Source: Candidatus Saccharicenans subterraneus (GTDB taxonomy: Bacteria; Acidobacteriota; Aminicenantia; Aminicenantales; Saccharicenantaceae). From it: DNA of 64,000 bases. How positions within the stretch are numbered: position 1 is the first letter of the stretch; each line of letters begins with the position of its first letter. Both the position numbers and the translations under genes were made by a program. The notes below the pieces were generated by a model. That model did not search any database, was not told the DNA's origin, and was given only the letters and a program-made list of their open reading frames with translations. The DNA is taken from positions 186,001 through 250,000 of the forward strand of contig QUAH01000001.1 of NCBI GenBank assembly GCA_003426165.1. The letters are read 5' to 3'. Positions 11,032 to 20,463 of the stretch are shown here, one piece after another.

Positions 11032-12320
11032 GTCTTACCCCCCGTCCTGTGGTTATTGTTGTTCTTAAGACGTTCAATCTTAACGCCGAGCTTGACCAGC
11101 TTGTCTTCGATTTTCTCGTAGCCGCGGTCCAGGTGCTCGATGTCGTTGATTGTGGTCTGGCCGGTGGCCACCAGGCCGGCCAGCACCAGGCAGGCCGAAG
11201 CCCTCAAATCGGTGGCCATCACCTCGGCGCCCGAGAGAGGTGTGGGCCCCCGGACGATGGCCTTGTCTCCCTGGATTTCGATACTGGCACCCAGCCTGGT
11301 CAGCTCGTTGGCGTGGGCAAAGCGCCGGTCGAAGATGGTCTCGGTGATGATGGAAGTGCCGCTGGCCTGGGTCATCAGGACCATGAACTGGGCCTGCATG
11401 TCGGTGGGAAAACCTGGATAGGGAGCCGTGGTTACGTCCTGTGGTTTTATTTCCTGGCTGCCGATAACCCTGATTGACCTTCTTCCGCTTTTTTCTATTC
11501 TGGCACCGGAGATGGTCAGCTTGTCGGTCAGGGCCTGGAGATGGGCCGGCTCCACCTCTCGCAGGACAAGGTCGCCCCCGGTCAGGGCCGCGGCTACCAT
11601 GAAGGTCCCGGCTTCAATCCGGTCTGGAATAATCTGATGGCTGGCCGGGCCCAGGTCATCCACTCCTTTGATCCGGAGCGTTTCTTCTCCTATGCCGTCA
11701 ATCCTGGCTCCCATCTTGACCAGCAGTTCGCACAGGCTGCTGACCTCCGGTTCCAGGGCACAATTTTTGAGGATGGTTTCACCCCGGGCCAGGGCCGCGG
11801 CCATCACCAGGTTTTCGGTGCCGGTGACCGTCTTTTTTTCGAACTCGAACTCCGCTCCCTTGAGCCTCCTGGCCTCGGCCACGATGTAGCCGTGCTCTAT
11901 TTTTATTTCGGCGCCGAGCTTTTGCAGTCCGGTAATATGCAGGTCGACAGGCCGGGTGCCGATGGCACAGCCCCCGGGCAGGGCCACCACGGCCCGGCCC
12001 TTCCTGGCCAGCAGAGGACCCAGCACCAGGATGGAAGCTCTCATGGCCCGGACCAGCTGGTAAGGGGCCTGGTCGGAGAGTATTTTTTTGGCGGTGATGG
12101 TCAGGGATTTCTTTTTAAGCTCGTATTCTGCCCCCAGCTCGGCCAGGAGGGTCAGCATGGTCTGAACATCCTTGACCAGGGGGATATTGGTCAGGCGAAC
12201 TTCTTCGGCGGTCAGGAGGGAAGCGGCCAGGGCCGGGAGGACAGCGTTCTTGGCCCCGCTGATGGTTACCTCGCCCCGGAGCTGGTACGGTTTTTGGGTA
12301 AAAATTCTCAGAGCTTCCAT
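11028..12320 (-). CDS. murA: UDP-N-acetylglucosamine 1-carboxyvinyltransferase
   Basis: LRGEVTISGAKNAVLPALAASLL; LPGGCAIGTRPVDLHITGLQKLGAEI; GFPTDMQAQFM. Confidence 0.98.
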   Translation of the reverse strand: MEALRIFTQKPYQLRGEVTISGAKNAVLPALAASLLTAEEVRLTNIPLVKDVQTMLTLLAELGAEYELKKKSLTITAKKILSDQAPYQLVRAMRASILVLGPLLARKGRAVVALPGGCAIGTRPVDLHITGLQKLGAEIKIEHGYIVAEARRLKGAEFEFEKKTVTGTENLVMAAALARGETILKNCALEPEVSSLCELLVKMGARIDGIGEETLRIKGVDDLGPASHQIIPDRIEAGTFMVAAALTGGDLVLREVEPAHLQALTDKLTISGARIEKSGRRSIRVIGSQEIKPQDVTTAPYPGFPTDMQAQFMVLMTQASGTSIITETIFDRRFAHANELTRLGASIEIQGDKAIVRGPTPLSGAEVMATDLRASACLVLAGLVATGQTTINDIEHLDRGYEKIEDKLVKLGVKIERLKNNNNHRTGGKT

Positions 12321-12370
12321 GCCCTGATTTTAGTCGAGCCGGTGGCAAAATTCAAACCCGGCCGTATCGC

Positions 12371-13777
12371 TCAGAGGGAATTGAGGGCCTGGTTGAGGTC
12401 TTCAATTATATCGTCCGGGTTTTCTGCCCCCACGCAGAGCCTGATGAGCTGGGGCGGGATGTCAGCCATCCTCCGGGCCTCTTCCCCCTGCTGCTGGTGG
12501 GTGGAGATGGCCGGGATGGTGGCCACGCTCTTGATGCGTCCCAGGTCGGTGGCCCGGAAGATGATCTTGAACCGGTCGAAAACCTTCCTGGCATTTTCCG
12601 GCGGGCCGTCCACCCGGAAGCTCATCAGGTGTCCGTAGCGGTTCACTTCCTGACCACTGCCGTCATCGGAATCAACCAGTTTCATATATTTTTTGGCCAG
12701 CGGATGGAGCTTGTAGCTGGGCAGTCCCAGGTAGTCCACCTGGTAGACGCGGGGATGTTTTTCCAGGAATTCGGCCACCTTCTGGCAGTTCTGGCTGACG
12801 ATGTCCATTCTCAGGCGCAGGGTGCGCAGGTCGTTGATGGCCATCAGGGCGTTAAAGGGAGAGGCGGCGGGGCCATTGTCGCGGTAGGGCCAGAACTTGA
12901 CGTATTCGGCGAAACTGGCCTTGAAGTTGGGGTCATCGTTCTTGACCTTGGTGACGATGGGCTTCTTGCTGATCAGGGCTCCGCCGATGGCCAGGCCCCC
13001 GGTGGTTATGGACTTGGTGAGCGAGTGAACCACGATATCCACCCCGTAGGCTATCGGCCGCATCAGGGCCGGGGTGGCGCAGGTGGCGTCAAAGATCAGC
13101 GGGATTTCCCAGGAATGGGCCAGGTCGGCCAGGGCCTTGACGTCGCAGAATGATTGTTGCGGGTTGCTCGGCGCTTCCACGTACAGGAAGCGGGTGTTGT
13201 CATCGATCTTGGCCTTCCACTCTTCGATATCTTCCGGGTGCAGGACCCAGCGCACCTCTATGTCCCTTTCTTTCATCTTTCTCACCGAAAAATGCTGGAA
13301 GGTCCCGCCGTAGAGCTGGATGGAGGAAACGAAGTTTATCTTTTCGGGGCCTTCTTTTTGCTTGACCAGGAAGGGGTCAACGGCCATCATGATGGCGGAC
13401 ATCCCCGAAGAGGTGACCACACAGGAGGTCTCGTAACCCGTCCTGTAGCCTTCCAGCAGGGCCAGCACGTATTCCAGGTAATAGGTGGTGGGGTTGGCAA
13501 TTCTGGTGTAACACCAGGTGGGGATTAAGTAGGCCAGGGCGGCTTCCAGCTCGTCGGAATCTCGGTAGCCCTGGGAAGTGGCCAGATAGAGTGGTTCTAT
13601 GATTGCTCCCTGGTTGCGGTCCAGGGCTTCTTCCAGGGAGTAAAGCCCGTGGACGGCTATGGTGTCGAACTTCATCCTCTGCATCCGGGCTCTGACTTCT
13701 TCCTGCCGGGCCAGGAAAGCTTTGGCTTCCCGGATGTACTTTTCAACTCCCGGGGAATATTTCTTTTCTTCGGACAT
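12371..13777 (-). CDS. Cys/Met metabolism PLP-dependent enzyme (cystathionine gamma-synthase/sulfhydrylase type)
   Basis: TRIANPTTYYLE, SSGMSAIMMAV, VHSLTKSITTGG (PLP Lys), substrate unresolved. Confidence 0.85.
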   Translation of the reverse strand: MSEEKKYSPGVEKYIREAKAFLARQEEVRARMQRMKFDTIAVHGLYSLEEALDRNQGAIIEPLYLATSQGYRDSDELEAALAYLIPTWCYTRIANPTTYYLEYVLALLEGYRTGYETSCVVTSSGMSAIMMAVDPFLVKQKEGPEKINFVSSIQLYGGTFQHFSVRKMKERDIEVRWVLHPEDIEEWKAKIDDNTRFLYVEAPSNPQQSFCDVKALADLAHSWEIPLIFDATCATPALMRPIAYGVDIVVHSLTKSITTGGLAIGGALISKKPIVTKVKNDDPNFKASFAEYVKFWPYRDNGPAASPFNALMAINDLRTLRLRMDIVSQNCQKVAEFLEKHPRVYQVDYLGLPSYKLHPLAKKYMKLVDSDDGSGQEVNRYGHLMSFRVDGPPENARKVFDRFKIIFRATDLGRIKSVATIPAISTHQQQGEEARRMADIPPQLIRLCVGAENPDDIIEDLNQALNSL

Positions 13778-14178
13778 GATGCCTCCCTATCTTAAAGATT
13801 TATTGTGTTCGTTTGGCTTAGTTGGGTGGGCAGGGTGGTGGCGGCCGGCGGCCGCATCAGGCACTCTAAACAGGAACTCATGAAGATAACAAAATACCAC
13901 ACAGCCGGTGGGGGTAGTCAAGCTGAAATTCTTTTCGCCTGAAGGCCCCGGTGTGGTGAGGTTTCAGGCCTTCCTGGTTCGGGGACATTACCTTCATGGA
14001 GATAGCAGCTCTTAATTGGCGATGTTTATGGTTAACCTGGCAGTGGTCAATGGTAAAGAGCCGGTCCTCAGACTTAAATTTATAAGGGCTGAATGGTTTA
14101 TTTTTCTGTTTTTTATTCTTCGGGCAATAAGGATCCTTACCTTTCAGGTGGGCAGCCAGTTGTCTTAATTATTAACAA

Positions 14179-14724
14179 TTACCAGGCGGGGCCGCGCCTC
14201 CGTCCCTGGCCGCGGCTCCAGGTCGGGAAACCCCGGCGGTCTCTCAGGGTAATGGTCTGATTGCCAATTCTCAGTTCCCTGGCGATGACCAGTTTCCGGC
14301 CGTCTTTACCTTCTTCGGTCACAGAACCTACCAGCCGGATTTTTTCTCCTTTGTGAAGGTCGGTGCGGAAGAACCAGGCCGGGGCCGTTTCCACCTCCAC
14401 CAGCTCACCGCCGCTCTTTTCCTTGACCAGGAGAACCAGGAAATTCCCCTTGCCCTCGTACCTGTTTTCAAACCGCAGGTCTTCGATCTGACCTTCGATG
14501 GTCACCTCCCGGTCGACATCGTAAAAATGGGGGCGGGTTTGAGCCTGCTGGTTAGCCTGGCCTTCCCCGGAAGAAGTCTCCTGGGCTGCGACCGGGCCGG
14601 ACAGAGAGAGCAGAACCATCAGCAGTAACCCCATAAGAATGACGGCCCGGTGCCGCCAGCTCCGCCCGGGGAGCAGCTTCTTTATTCCACCATCCATTTC
14701 TTTCCTGGAATCTTGATTTCTCAT
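14179..14724 (-). CDS. Exported protein, possible OB-fold; unknown function
   Basis: Hydrophobic signal VILMGLLLMVLLSLSGPVAAQ; EVTIEGQIEDLRF...GEKIRLVGSV; terminal TLRDRRGFPTWSRG. Confidence 0.6.
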   Translation of the reverse strand: MRNQDSRKEMDGGIKKLLPGRSWRHRAVILMGLLLMVLLSLSGPVAAQETSSGEGQANQQAQTRPHFYDVDREVTIEGQIEDLRFENRYEGKGNFLVLLVKEKSGGELVEVETAPAWFFRTDLHKGEKIRLVGSVTEEGKDGRKLVIARELRIGNQTITLRDRRGFPTWSRGQGRRRGPAW

Positions 14725-14737
14725 GTCGACACCTCAT

Positions 14738-16090
14738 TTATCGCGACGGGGTGACCTGCAGGTTCCAGGTCAATCCTCCGCTGATAACATTCCCATCCCA
14801 GGTAAACCAGGGGTCGGTCGAGTTATTCTTAATGTAGGCATAGTTGAGGAAGAAGGAAACCCGGCGCAGGTCCAGCTGAAGCCGGGCACTGAACTGGTGC
14901 CTTTTATCTTCCCTCTGGATTCCCAGGCTATTGCCCTCCAGGTCCAGGCTGTCTAACCCGGGGAATTTCCTGGAAAAATAGTCATACTGAAAGGCCCCGT
15001 TCAGGTTCTCGGAGAGCAGGGCCGTCAGCTTGGCCGTCAGCGAATACCCCTCCCAGCTGAACTGGTCATAGGTCGGATTTTCAACCATGAAGAGCTCATC
15101 GCTGGAGGCGAAGGGATTTTCGCCCGCGAGATTCCACTGTTTTAAGGCGCCCAGGCTTAAACCGAGGCGATCCCCCAGTCCCTGGGCCAGCAGACCGCCG
15201 ATGGAGGCAATCTGGATATTCTGGCTGCCGGTGTAATAAATGGTCTGGTAGGGTATGCCCCGGATGCTGTAACTTCCGCCCATCTCATAATTCTGTCCCG
15301 GGCCTCCATGCCCGCCGGGCCCACCCTGCAGGGCGGCTTGGGTCAGAAGGACCGGCCCGCGGTAAGCCAGGGCTCCGAGGCCAGCAGTTGAAGAAACCTG
15401 GGTGGCCAGAAGCGGAGTCTCTTCTCCCGTCGAAGAAATTATACCCGGGTGAAAGTAGAGTTTATAACCATACCCGGCCTCTATTTTCAGAGTGGTTTTG
15501 GAGGGAAAATAATGGTCCAGCGATAAGCTCATGTTTTCCGAGAAGTAATCGAAGATGGAATATTTATAATCTCTCAACTGGCTGAGAGTATCAAGCCTGA
15601 CGATGGTGGCCGCATCCAGGTAACTCTTGAAATTGGCCACGAAGCGGATGGTGCCATGGTTGAAGTAGTCGTACAGGTTTCTGAACAGTACCCCTTCTCC
15701 TTCCAGGGCAAAGTAAAAGGCGCTCCTGGAGCCGGCCGGGACCAGGTAGTCGGCACCGAGCTTGCCGGCGAAGGAGCTCAGGCCGGAGTACTTGTAAAGA
15801 AAACTCAAATTAAAATCTCCGTAGAGGGAGAGGCCCTCGGAATCGCCTCCAAAGTAAAGAGAAGCGCTGGTCAACTGGTCGGACAGCGGCTGGTACGATT
15901 GAAAGATGTTGCTGGTGGCGTTGTGGGCCAGCGTGAACTGAACGGTTGAGGCCGATAGAGAGCCGGCCATGAGCAGCACCAGCAGCCAGGTGGTCAGCCC
16001 CAGGACCGGTTTCTTGGTTCTGGTCATTTTTCTTAGGATTCCTCCCGAGGTGATTATATTATTTTTCAACCTTATTCTAAAACCTGCCAT
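14738..16090 (-). CDS. Putative outer-membrane beta-barrel protein, unknown function
   Basis: Signal-like LGLTTWLLVLLMAGSLSAS; alternating aromatic/polar strands (LSLYGDFNLSFLYKYSG, HQFSARLQLDLRRVSFFLNYAYIKNN). Confidence 0.6.
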   Translation of the reverse strand: MAGFRIRLKNNIITSGGILRKMTRTKKPVLGLTTWLLVLLMAGSLSASTVQFTLAHNATSNIFQSYQPLSDQLTSASLYFGGDSEGLSLYGDFNLSFLYKYSGLSSFAGKLGADYLVPAGSRSAFYFALEGEGVLFRNLYDYFNHGTIRFVANFKSYLDAATIVRLDTLSQLRDYKYSIFDYFSENMSLSLDHYFPSKTTLKIEAGYGYKLYFHPGIISSTGEETPLLATQVSSTAGLGALAYRGPVLLTQAALQGGPGGHGGPGQNYEMGGSYSIRGIPYQTIYYTGSQNIQIASIGGLLAQGLGDRLGLSLGALKQWNLAGENPFASSDELFMVENPTYDQFSWEGYSLTAKLTALLSENLNGAFQYDYFSRKFPGLDSLDLEGNSLGIQREDKRHQFSARLQLDLRRVSFFLNYAYIKNNSTDPWFTWDGNVISGGLTWNLQVTPSR

Positions 16091-16148
16091 TTTTCCCTCC
16101 TGTCTACTTCCGTCTAATTACTGGTCGTAACAACCGAGCGGGATATTT

Positions 16149-16194
16149 AAAACGGGAAAGAACCGGGCCCGTCTTCCCGGTTCCCTCCCGTTTT
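16149..16194. terminator. Long, near-symmetrical hairpin, possible bidirectional terminator/attenuator
   Basis: AAAACGGGA-AAGAACCGGG-loop-CCCGGTTCCC-TCCCGTTTT immediately 3' of the Q/N-rich gene. Confidence 0.7.
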
Positions 16195-16204
16195 CTAACA
16201 CCTG

Positions 16205-17074
16205 TTAACGGTTCCCTTTCCTGGCCACTGCCCCCTTCGGGCCGGTGCCGTCGCAGATCCTGGCCGCCAGGCTGGTCTGCGTTCTGAAGGCCTGCCTGGC
16301 CATGGTCATATTTCTGTTCATGGACTTGGTCATGGCCTGACCGGAACCACTGCCCTCTGGAGAGCCCTTATAGCCGGTGCCGTCCTTGGGAGCTGTCCAG
16401 TCCGGGTCCTGGCAGTTGGGGATTCCGTCCCCGTCATGGTCCCGGTAGAAGTCATTAATTCCGTCTCCGTCTTCATCAACAAAAGGGCCACCCTTTTTCA
16501 CTCTGTTCTTGGGCTGTTCCTTGACCTGGTTCTGAACCCTGTTCCTTTCCTCGTTCCGGATCTGGTTCTTGGTCTGGCTCTTAACCTGGTTTTGCTCCTG
16601 GGCCTTGACCTGGACATTGTGTTCTACCTCGGGTTTGCCGGAACCTTCTTTGTTAATGGAGAGCTGGTTCTCCACGGCCTGGTTCTGAACCTGGTGTTCA
16701 ATCCGCAGCTGGTGCTGGTTTTCAACCTGGCCCTGTTCATTCAGCTGTGTTGCCACCCGGTTCTGGATCTCGTTCCGGACCTGGGTCTGGGACTGAGAAT
16801 TTTCAGCAGCCTGGTTTTCAATGGTCTTCTGGACTTCGGCCCTGACCTGTTCCTGCTCTCTGGTCTGTTCTCTCTGCTGGGTCTGGGGCTTCTCTTCACC
16901 CTTGTTCTGAACCTTGTCCTTAACCTGCACCTGGTTCTTGACCTGTTCCTTCTGCTCGACCTTGGCTTTTTCCTTGGTCTGTTCGGTGTTCTCCTGAGCG
17001 AAGGAATAGGCTGAAACCAGGGCAACCGCTAACATCCCGATGGCCACTGCCATCAACATTTTTTTGAGCCTCAT
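16205..17074 (-). CDS. Exported Q/N-rich low-complexity protein with thrombospondin-3-like Ca repeats
   Basis: ATG 17074 with AAAAGGAGG; signal MLMAVAIGMLAVALVSAYSFAQ; repeated xNQVQxK/NQxxxQ; DEDGDGINDFYRDHDGDGIPNCQDPD. Confidence 0.75.
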   Translation of the reverse strand: MRLKKMLMAVAIGMLAVALVSAYSFAQENTEQTKEKAKVEQKEQVKNQVQVKDKVQNKGEEKPQTQQREQTREQEQVRAEVQKTIENQAAENSQSQTQVRNEIQNRVATQLNEQGQVENQHQLRIEHQVQNQAVENQLSINKEGSGKPEVEHNVQVKAQEQNQVKSQTKNQIRNEERNRVQNQVKEQPKNRVKKGGPFVDEDGDGINDFYRDHDGDGIPNCQDPDWTAPKDGTGYKGSPEGSGSGQAMTKSMNRNMTMARQAFRTQTSLAARICDGTGPKGAVARKGNR

Positions 17075-17111
17075 GGTTAACCTCCTTTTCATGAGTTTCA
17101 CCATTTAATAA

Positions 17112-17127
17112 TGCAAGCCCCGTGCCA
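17112..17127 (-). promoter_or_regulatory. Sigma54 (RpoN) -24/-12 promoter
   Basis: Reverse strand TGGCACG-GGGC-TTGCA, matching TGGCACG-N4-TTGC(A/T); 38 bp upstream of ATG 17074. Confidence 0.85.
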
Positions 17128-17180
17128 GGGTATAAATAGTTCTAAATAAATAACTTATGGTTTTGGCCGGGAGATTTTGG

Positions 17181-17215
17181 CTACAATTTTGGCATTGTTC
17201 CTACAATTTTGTAGG
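17181..17215. promoter_or_regulatory. Candidate enhancer (UAS) pair for a sigma54 activator
   Basis: CTACAATTTT at 17181 and 17201 (20 bp phasing); second lies in palindrome CCTACAATTTTGTAGG (17200-17215). Confidence 0.5.
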
Positions 17216-17541
17216 ACCGGAAAGGGAAAAAGCCTGGCCAGGGTGGCCTGGCGGGCCATTAGGGCTATTACACCTTATGAAATTGGCTTATAGGTCTTGC
17301 CAGAACGAAATCCAGGGGAGCTTGGAAGCTCTTTATATTCGGGGAAAATATTCAGTTTAACTGTGCTCAGGCTTTGGATAAGGGCCCCAAAATTAGGCCG
17401 GACATTAGTACGCCTGGACCACTCTGGTAGGAGTATCAGGGGTATAATCAGCCAGGACTAATATAGGAATTAATCTGAATATTTGTATAAGCCCGGCTGG
17501 ATAAAGCTGCCCGCTTGACCGGAGGGACTATAAGAATCCTT

Positions 17542-18591
17542 TTACTTCTTCTGGCAGCGGCCGATGGCCAGCATGTCAGATAGAATCGAAAAGCCGGTTT
17601 CAATCCGCCCGGCGCCTGCGCCCTGGATGGTCACCTTGCCCATCAGGTCGGTGTCGAAGGTCAGGGCATTCTGGGCCCCCATGACTCCGGCCAGGGGGTC
17701 TGTCAGGGGCAGTTTCTCGGGAGCCACGCTGGCTTCTATTTTCTCACCGTCCTTCTTGACACCGGCAATCAGCTTGTATCTGAGCCCGGCTTCCCTGGCC
17801 TGCTGGATATCTTTCTTTCTAAGGTGAGAGATGCCCTGGCGCCTGACCTCAGCCGGCTTGATTTTTCCGCCCATCAGGGCGTTAGCCAGGATGACCACCT
17901 TGGCCACGGCGTCAAAGCCTTCAACGTCGGCCGTGGGGTCGGCCTCGGCATAACCCAGCTGCTGGGCCAGCTTCAGGGCTTCATCGTATTCCATCCCATC
18001 CAGTTCCATCTTGCTCAGGATGAAATTGGTGGTGCCGTTTAAGATTCCCTTGACCTCCCTGAGTTCATTCCCGGCCAGGCCGTTTTCGAAGAGATGGAAG
18101 ACCGGGGTTCCGCTCATGACCGTGCCCTCGATCCGGAAATGCCGTCGGTTAACCCGGGCCAGCTCCTGCAGTTCGGCATAGTGCAGGGCGGCCGGACCCT
18201 TGTTGGAAGTGACCACGTGCTTGCCGGTACGCAGGGCTTTTTTAATGTAAGAGGTGGCCGGTTCGCCTGTCTTGATATCGGTGTAGGTCATTTCGGCCAT
18301 GATATCCGCTTCCACCCGCTCTATCAGGTCCAGCGGGTCCACGTAGTCTTCGGTCTTTTGTTTTTTCCCGGGATAGTCGTTAAGCTTTTTGCCTGCCTTT
18401 AACGTCTCCAGCAACAGGTCAATCTCCAGGCCCTCCGGGGCGACGACCGTGCCCTTCATCATATCGGTGATGGCCACCACCCTGGGTTCGAAGTCGTGAC
18501 AGTCGCGGAGAAATTCAGCCTTTTTCAGCAGGATTTCCAGTAATCCCTGTCCGACCGTTCCGCAGCCTATCAACATGATTTTATATTCCAT
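17542..18591 (-). CDS. Homoserine dehydrogenase family
   Basis: MEYKIMLIGCGTVGQG; VVTSNKGPAALHY; GILNGTTNFILSKM; YAEADPTADVEGFDAVAK. Confidence 0.9.
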   Translation of the reverse strand: MEYKIMLIGCGTVGQGLLEILLKKAEFLRDCHDFEPRVVAITDMMKGTVVAPEGLEIDLLLETLKAGKKLNDYPGKKQKTEDYVDPLDLIERVEADIMAEMTYTDIKTGEPATSYIKKALRTGKHVVTSNKGPAALHYAELQELARVNRRHFRIEGTVMSGTPVFHLFENGLAGNELREVKGILNGTTNFILSKMELDGMEYDEALKLAQQLGYAEADPTADVEGFDAVAKVVILANALMGGKIKPAEVRRQGISHLRKKDIQQAREAGLRYKLIAGVKKDGEKIEASVAPEKLPLTDPLAGVMGAQNALTFDTDLMGKVTIQGAGAGRIETGFSILSDMLAIGRCQKK

Positions 18592-18894
18592 GATGACCTC
18601 CCATCGTGCTGGAAATGTTATCACAAAAAAGTTTTTCTTAAAAGCGGGAAGCGAGCCCCGTCCCGGTCCATCTTTCCCTGCAAAAAAAATCACCAGACCG
18701 GTGGGCGCCGGCGTTGATGGGCCGGAAAAATAGATGAATATTTCTGTTCCGGCTCAGGACGATGACACCGGCCAGCAGGTTCGGCCAGGCAGGCCCCGGT
18801 ATCAGGGGTGGCGATTACTCCAGCAATGACGTCCGGTGGCCGCTCCTGGCAGTGATGCCTTTCTCTATTCCCGAGCTTCATTTAAAAATAAAAA

Positions 18895-18916
18895 GGGCTG
18901 TCCCGAAGGACAGCCC
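18895..18916 (-). terminator. Rho-independent terminator of citrate synthase
   Basis: GGGCTGTCC-CGAA-GGACAGCCC; flanking A-rich run on + gives TTTTTATTTTT on -. Confidence 0.85.
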
Positions 18917-18939
18917 TGTCCGTTTCAACCGGTTGTTTC

Positions 18940-20262
18940 TCAGGCCTTGGGAGCCTGCTGGGAAGCGATGAACTGCTCGATCCACTCGGTGGTAACGCTC
19001 TTGGGTCTTTCGATCGGCAGTCCGAGGGCCCTGTCCCAGATGAGCTGGGCCAGAACGCCCATGGCCCTGGAAACGCCGAAGAACACGGTGTAGAAATCGT
19101 ACTCGGTCACACCGTAGTGCCAGAGCAGGCAGCCGGAATGGGCGTCAACGTTCGGCCAGGGGTTCTTGGCCTTGCCGTGCTGGGTCAGGATGTCCGGGGC
19201 CACCTCGAACACCTTGCTGACCACCTTGAAGATGGGGTCATCGGGCAGGTGCTTGAGGGCAAATTCTCTCTGGGCGATGAACCGCGGGTCGGTCTTGCGC
19301 AGGACGGCATGGCCGTATCCGGGCACAACCTTTCCGGCGTTCAGGGTATCCCAGATGTACTGGCTGATCTGTTCCTTGGTCGGTTCCTGTCCGATTTTTT
19401 CCATCATTTCCATGATCCAGCGCAGGACTTCCTGGTTGGCCAGTCCGTGCAGGGGGCCAGCCAGCCCGTCCATGGAAGCTGACAGGGAATAATAGGCGTC
19501 AGACAGGGCCGAACCCACCAGGTGGCAGGTGTGGGCGGAGACGTTGCCGCCTTCGTGGTCGCAGTGAAGCACCAGGTAGAGCCTCATCAGGTCCTTGAAG
19601 GCCGGGTCGTCGGTGACGCCGAGCATGTGGGCGAAATTGCCGCCCCAGTCCAGCTTGGGGTCGGCTGGGATGTGCTTCCCGCCCTTGTAGCTGCGGCGGT
19701 AGATGTAGGCGGCGATGGCCGGCAGCTTGGCCAGGATGTTCATCACGTCCTCGTACATCGGGTCCCAGTAATCCAGCTTGTGCATGCCCTGGCGGTACCT
19801 CTCGGCAAAGACGGAGTCCTTCTGCAGCTGCAGAATGGCCAGGGCGAACTGGGTCATGGGATGGGTGTCGACCGGAACGGTGTTCAGAACATCGATCAGG
19901 TACTTGGGCAGGGCGCTTCTCTTGCGCCACTCCTCGGTGATGGCCACGCAATCCTCGTAGGTGGGGATATCACCGGTCAGCAGCAGGTAGAACATGCCCT
20001 CGGGCAGCGGTTCCTCGGTGCCGGGAGCCTTGGGCAGCTTTTCCCGGACTTCGGGGATGGTATAGCCGCGGAAGCGGATACCTTCGTTCGGGTCCAGGGC
20101 CGAACATTCCCACATCATGCACTTGACGCTGCGCATGCCACCATAACACTGGGCTATGGTCACCTCAGAGATTTTCAGTTCCCCATGTTCTTTGAGAATC
20201 TTCTGGATTCTCTCCCGCATGGGCATCATCTTGGAGACAAACTTTTCCTTTAATGTAGCCAT
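18940..20262 (-). CDS. Citrate synthase, eukaryotic-like subtype
   Basis: GYTIPEVREKLPKAPGTEEPLPEGMFYLLLTGDIP; HCDHEGGNVSAHT; GYGHAVLRKTDPRF. Confidence 0.92.
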   Translation of the reverse strand: MATLKEKFVSKMMPMRERIQKILKEHGELKISEVTIAQCYGGMRSVKCMMWECSALDPNEGIRFRGYTIPEVREKLPKAPGTEEPLPEGMFYLLLTGDIPTYEDCVAITEEWRKRSALPKYLIDVLNTVPVDTHPMTQFALAILQLQKDSVFAERYRQGMHKLDYWDPMYEDVMNILAKLPAIAAYIYRRSYKGGKHIPADPKLDWGGNFAHMLGVTDDPAFKDLMRLYLVLHCDHEGGNVSAHTCHLVGSALSDAYYSLSASMDGLAGPLHGLANQEVLRWIMEMMEKIGQEPTKEQISQYIWDTLNAGKVVPGYGHAVLRKTDPRFIAQREFALKHLPDDPIFKVVSKVFEVAPDILTQHGKAKNPWPNVDAHSGCLLWHYGVTEYDFYTVFFGVSRAMGVLAQLIWDRALGLPIERPKSVTTEWIEQFIASQQAPKA

Positions 20263-20385
20263 TCAGAAACCTCCTTTAGGCTTTTAATTGCTTTTTTTAG
20301 ATTTTAAAAAAAGAACAAACTGAGACTGAAATATAACACGTCCTTCGCCGGCAAGTCAATTTATATTTTCTGGGAATAAAAAGGC

Positions 20386-20414
20386 TTGATTTTTGAGGAC
20401 GGGGCTTATATTCT
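20386..20414 (+). promoter_or_regulatory. Sigma70-type promoter for lemA
   Basis: TTGATT-17 bp-TATTCT, 50 bp upstream of ATG 20464. Confidence 0.55.
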
Positions 20415-20463
20415 TTAAGCAAAGTGGTGTCCTGAGAACAGGATATCAAGGAAAGGAGAAAAA

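Noticed and set aside
13778-14178. 400-bp intergenic gap upstream of the Cys/Met PLP enzyme examined for a SAM-type riboswitch
   Set aside because: No recognisable SAM-I core sequence or clear terminator/antiterminator on the minus strand.
16436-17014. Leucine-rich 192-aa plus-strand ORF (LVLGLALNLVLLLGLDLD...)
   Set aside because: Antisense of the Q/N/V repeat codons; low complexity is a mirror artefact, though sense coding has signal peptide, RBS and promoter.
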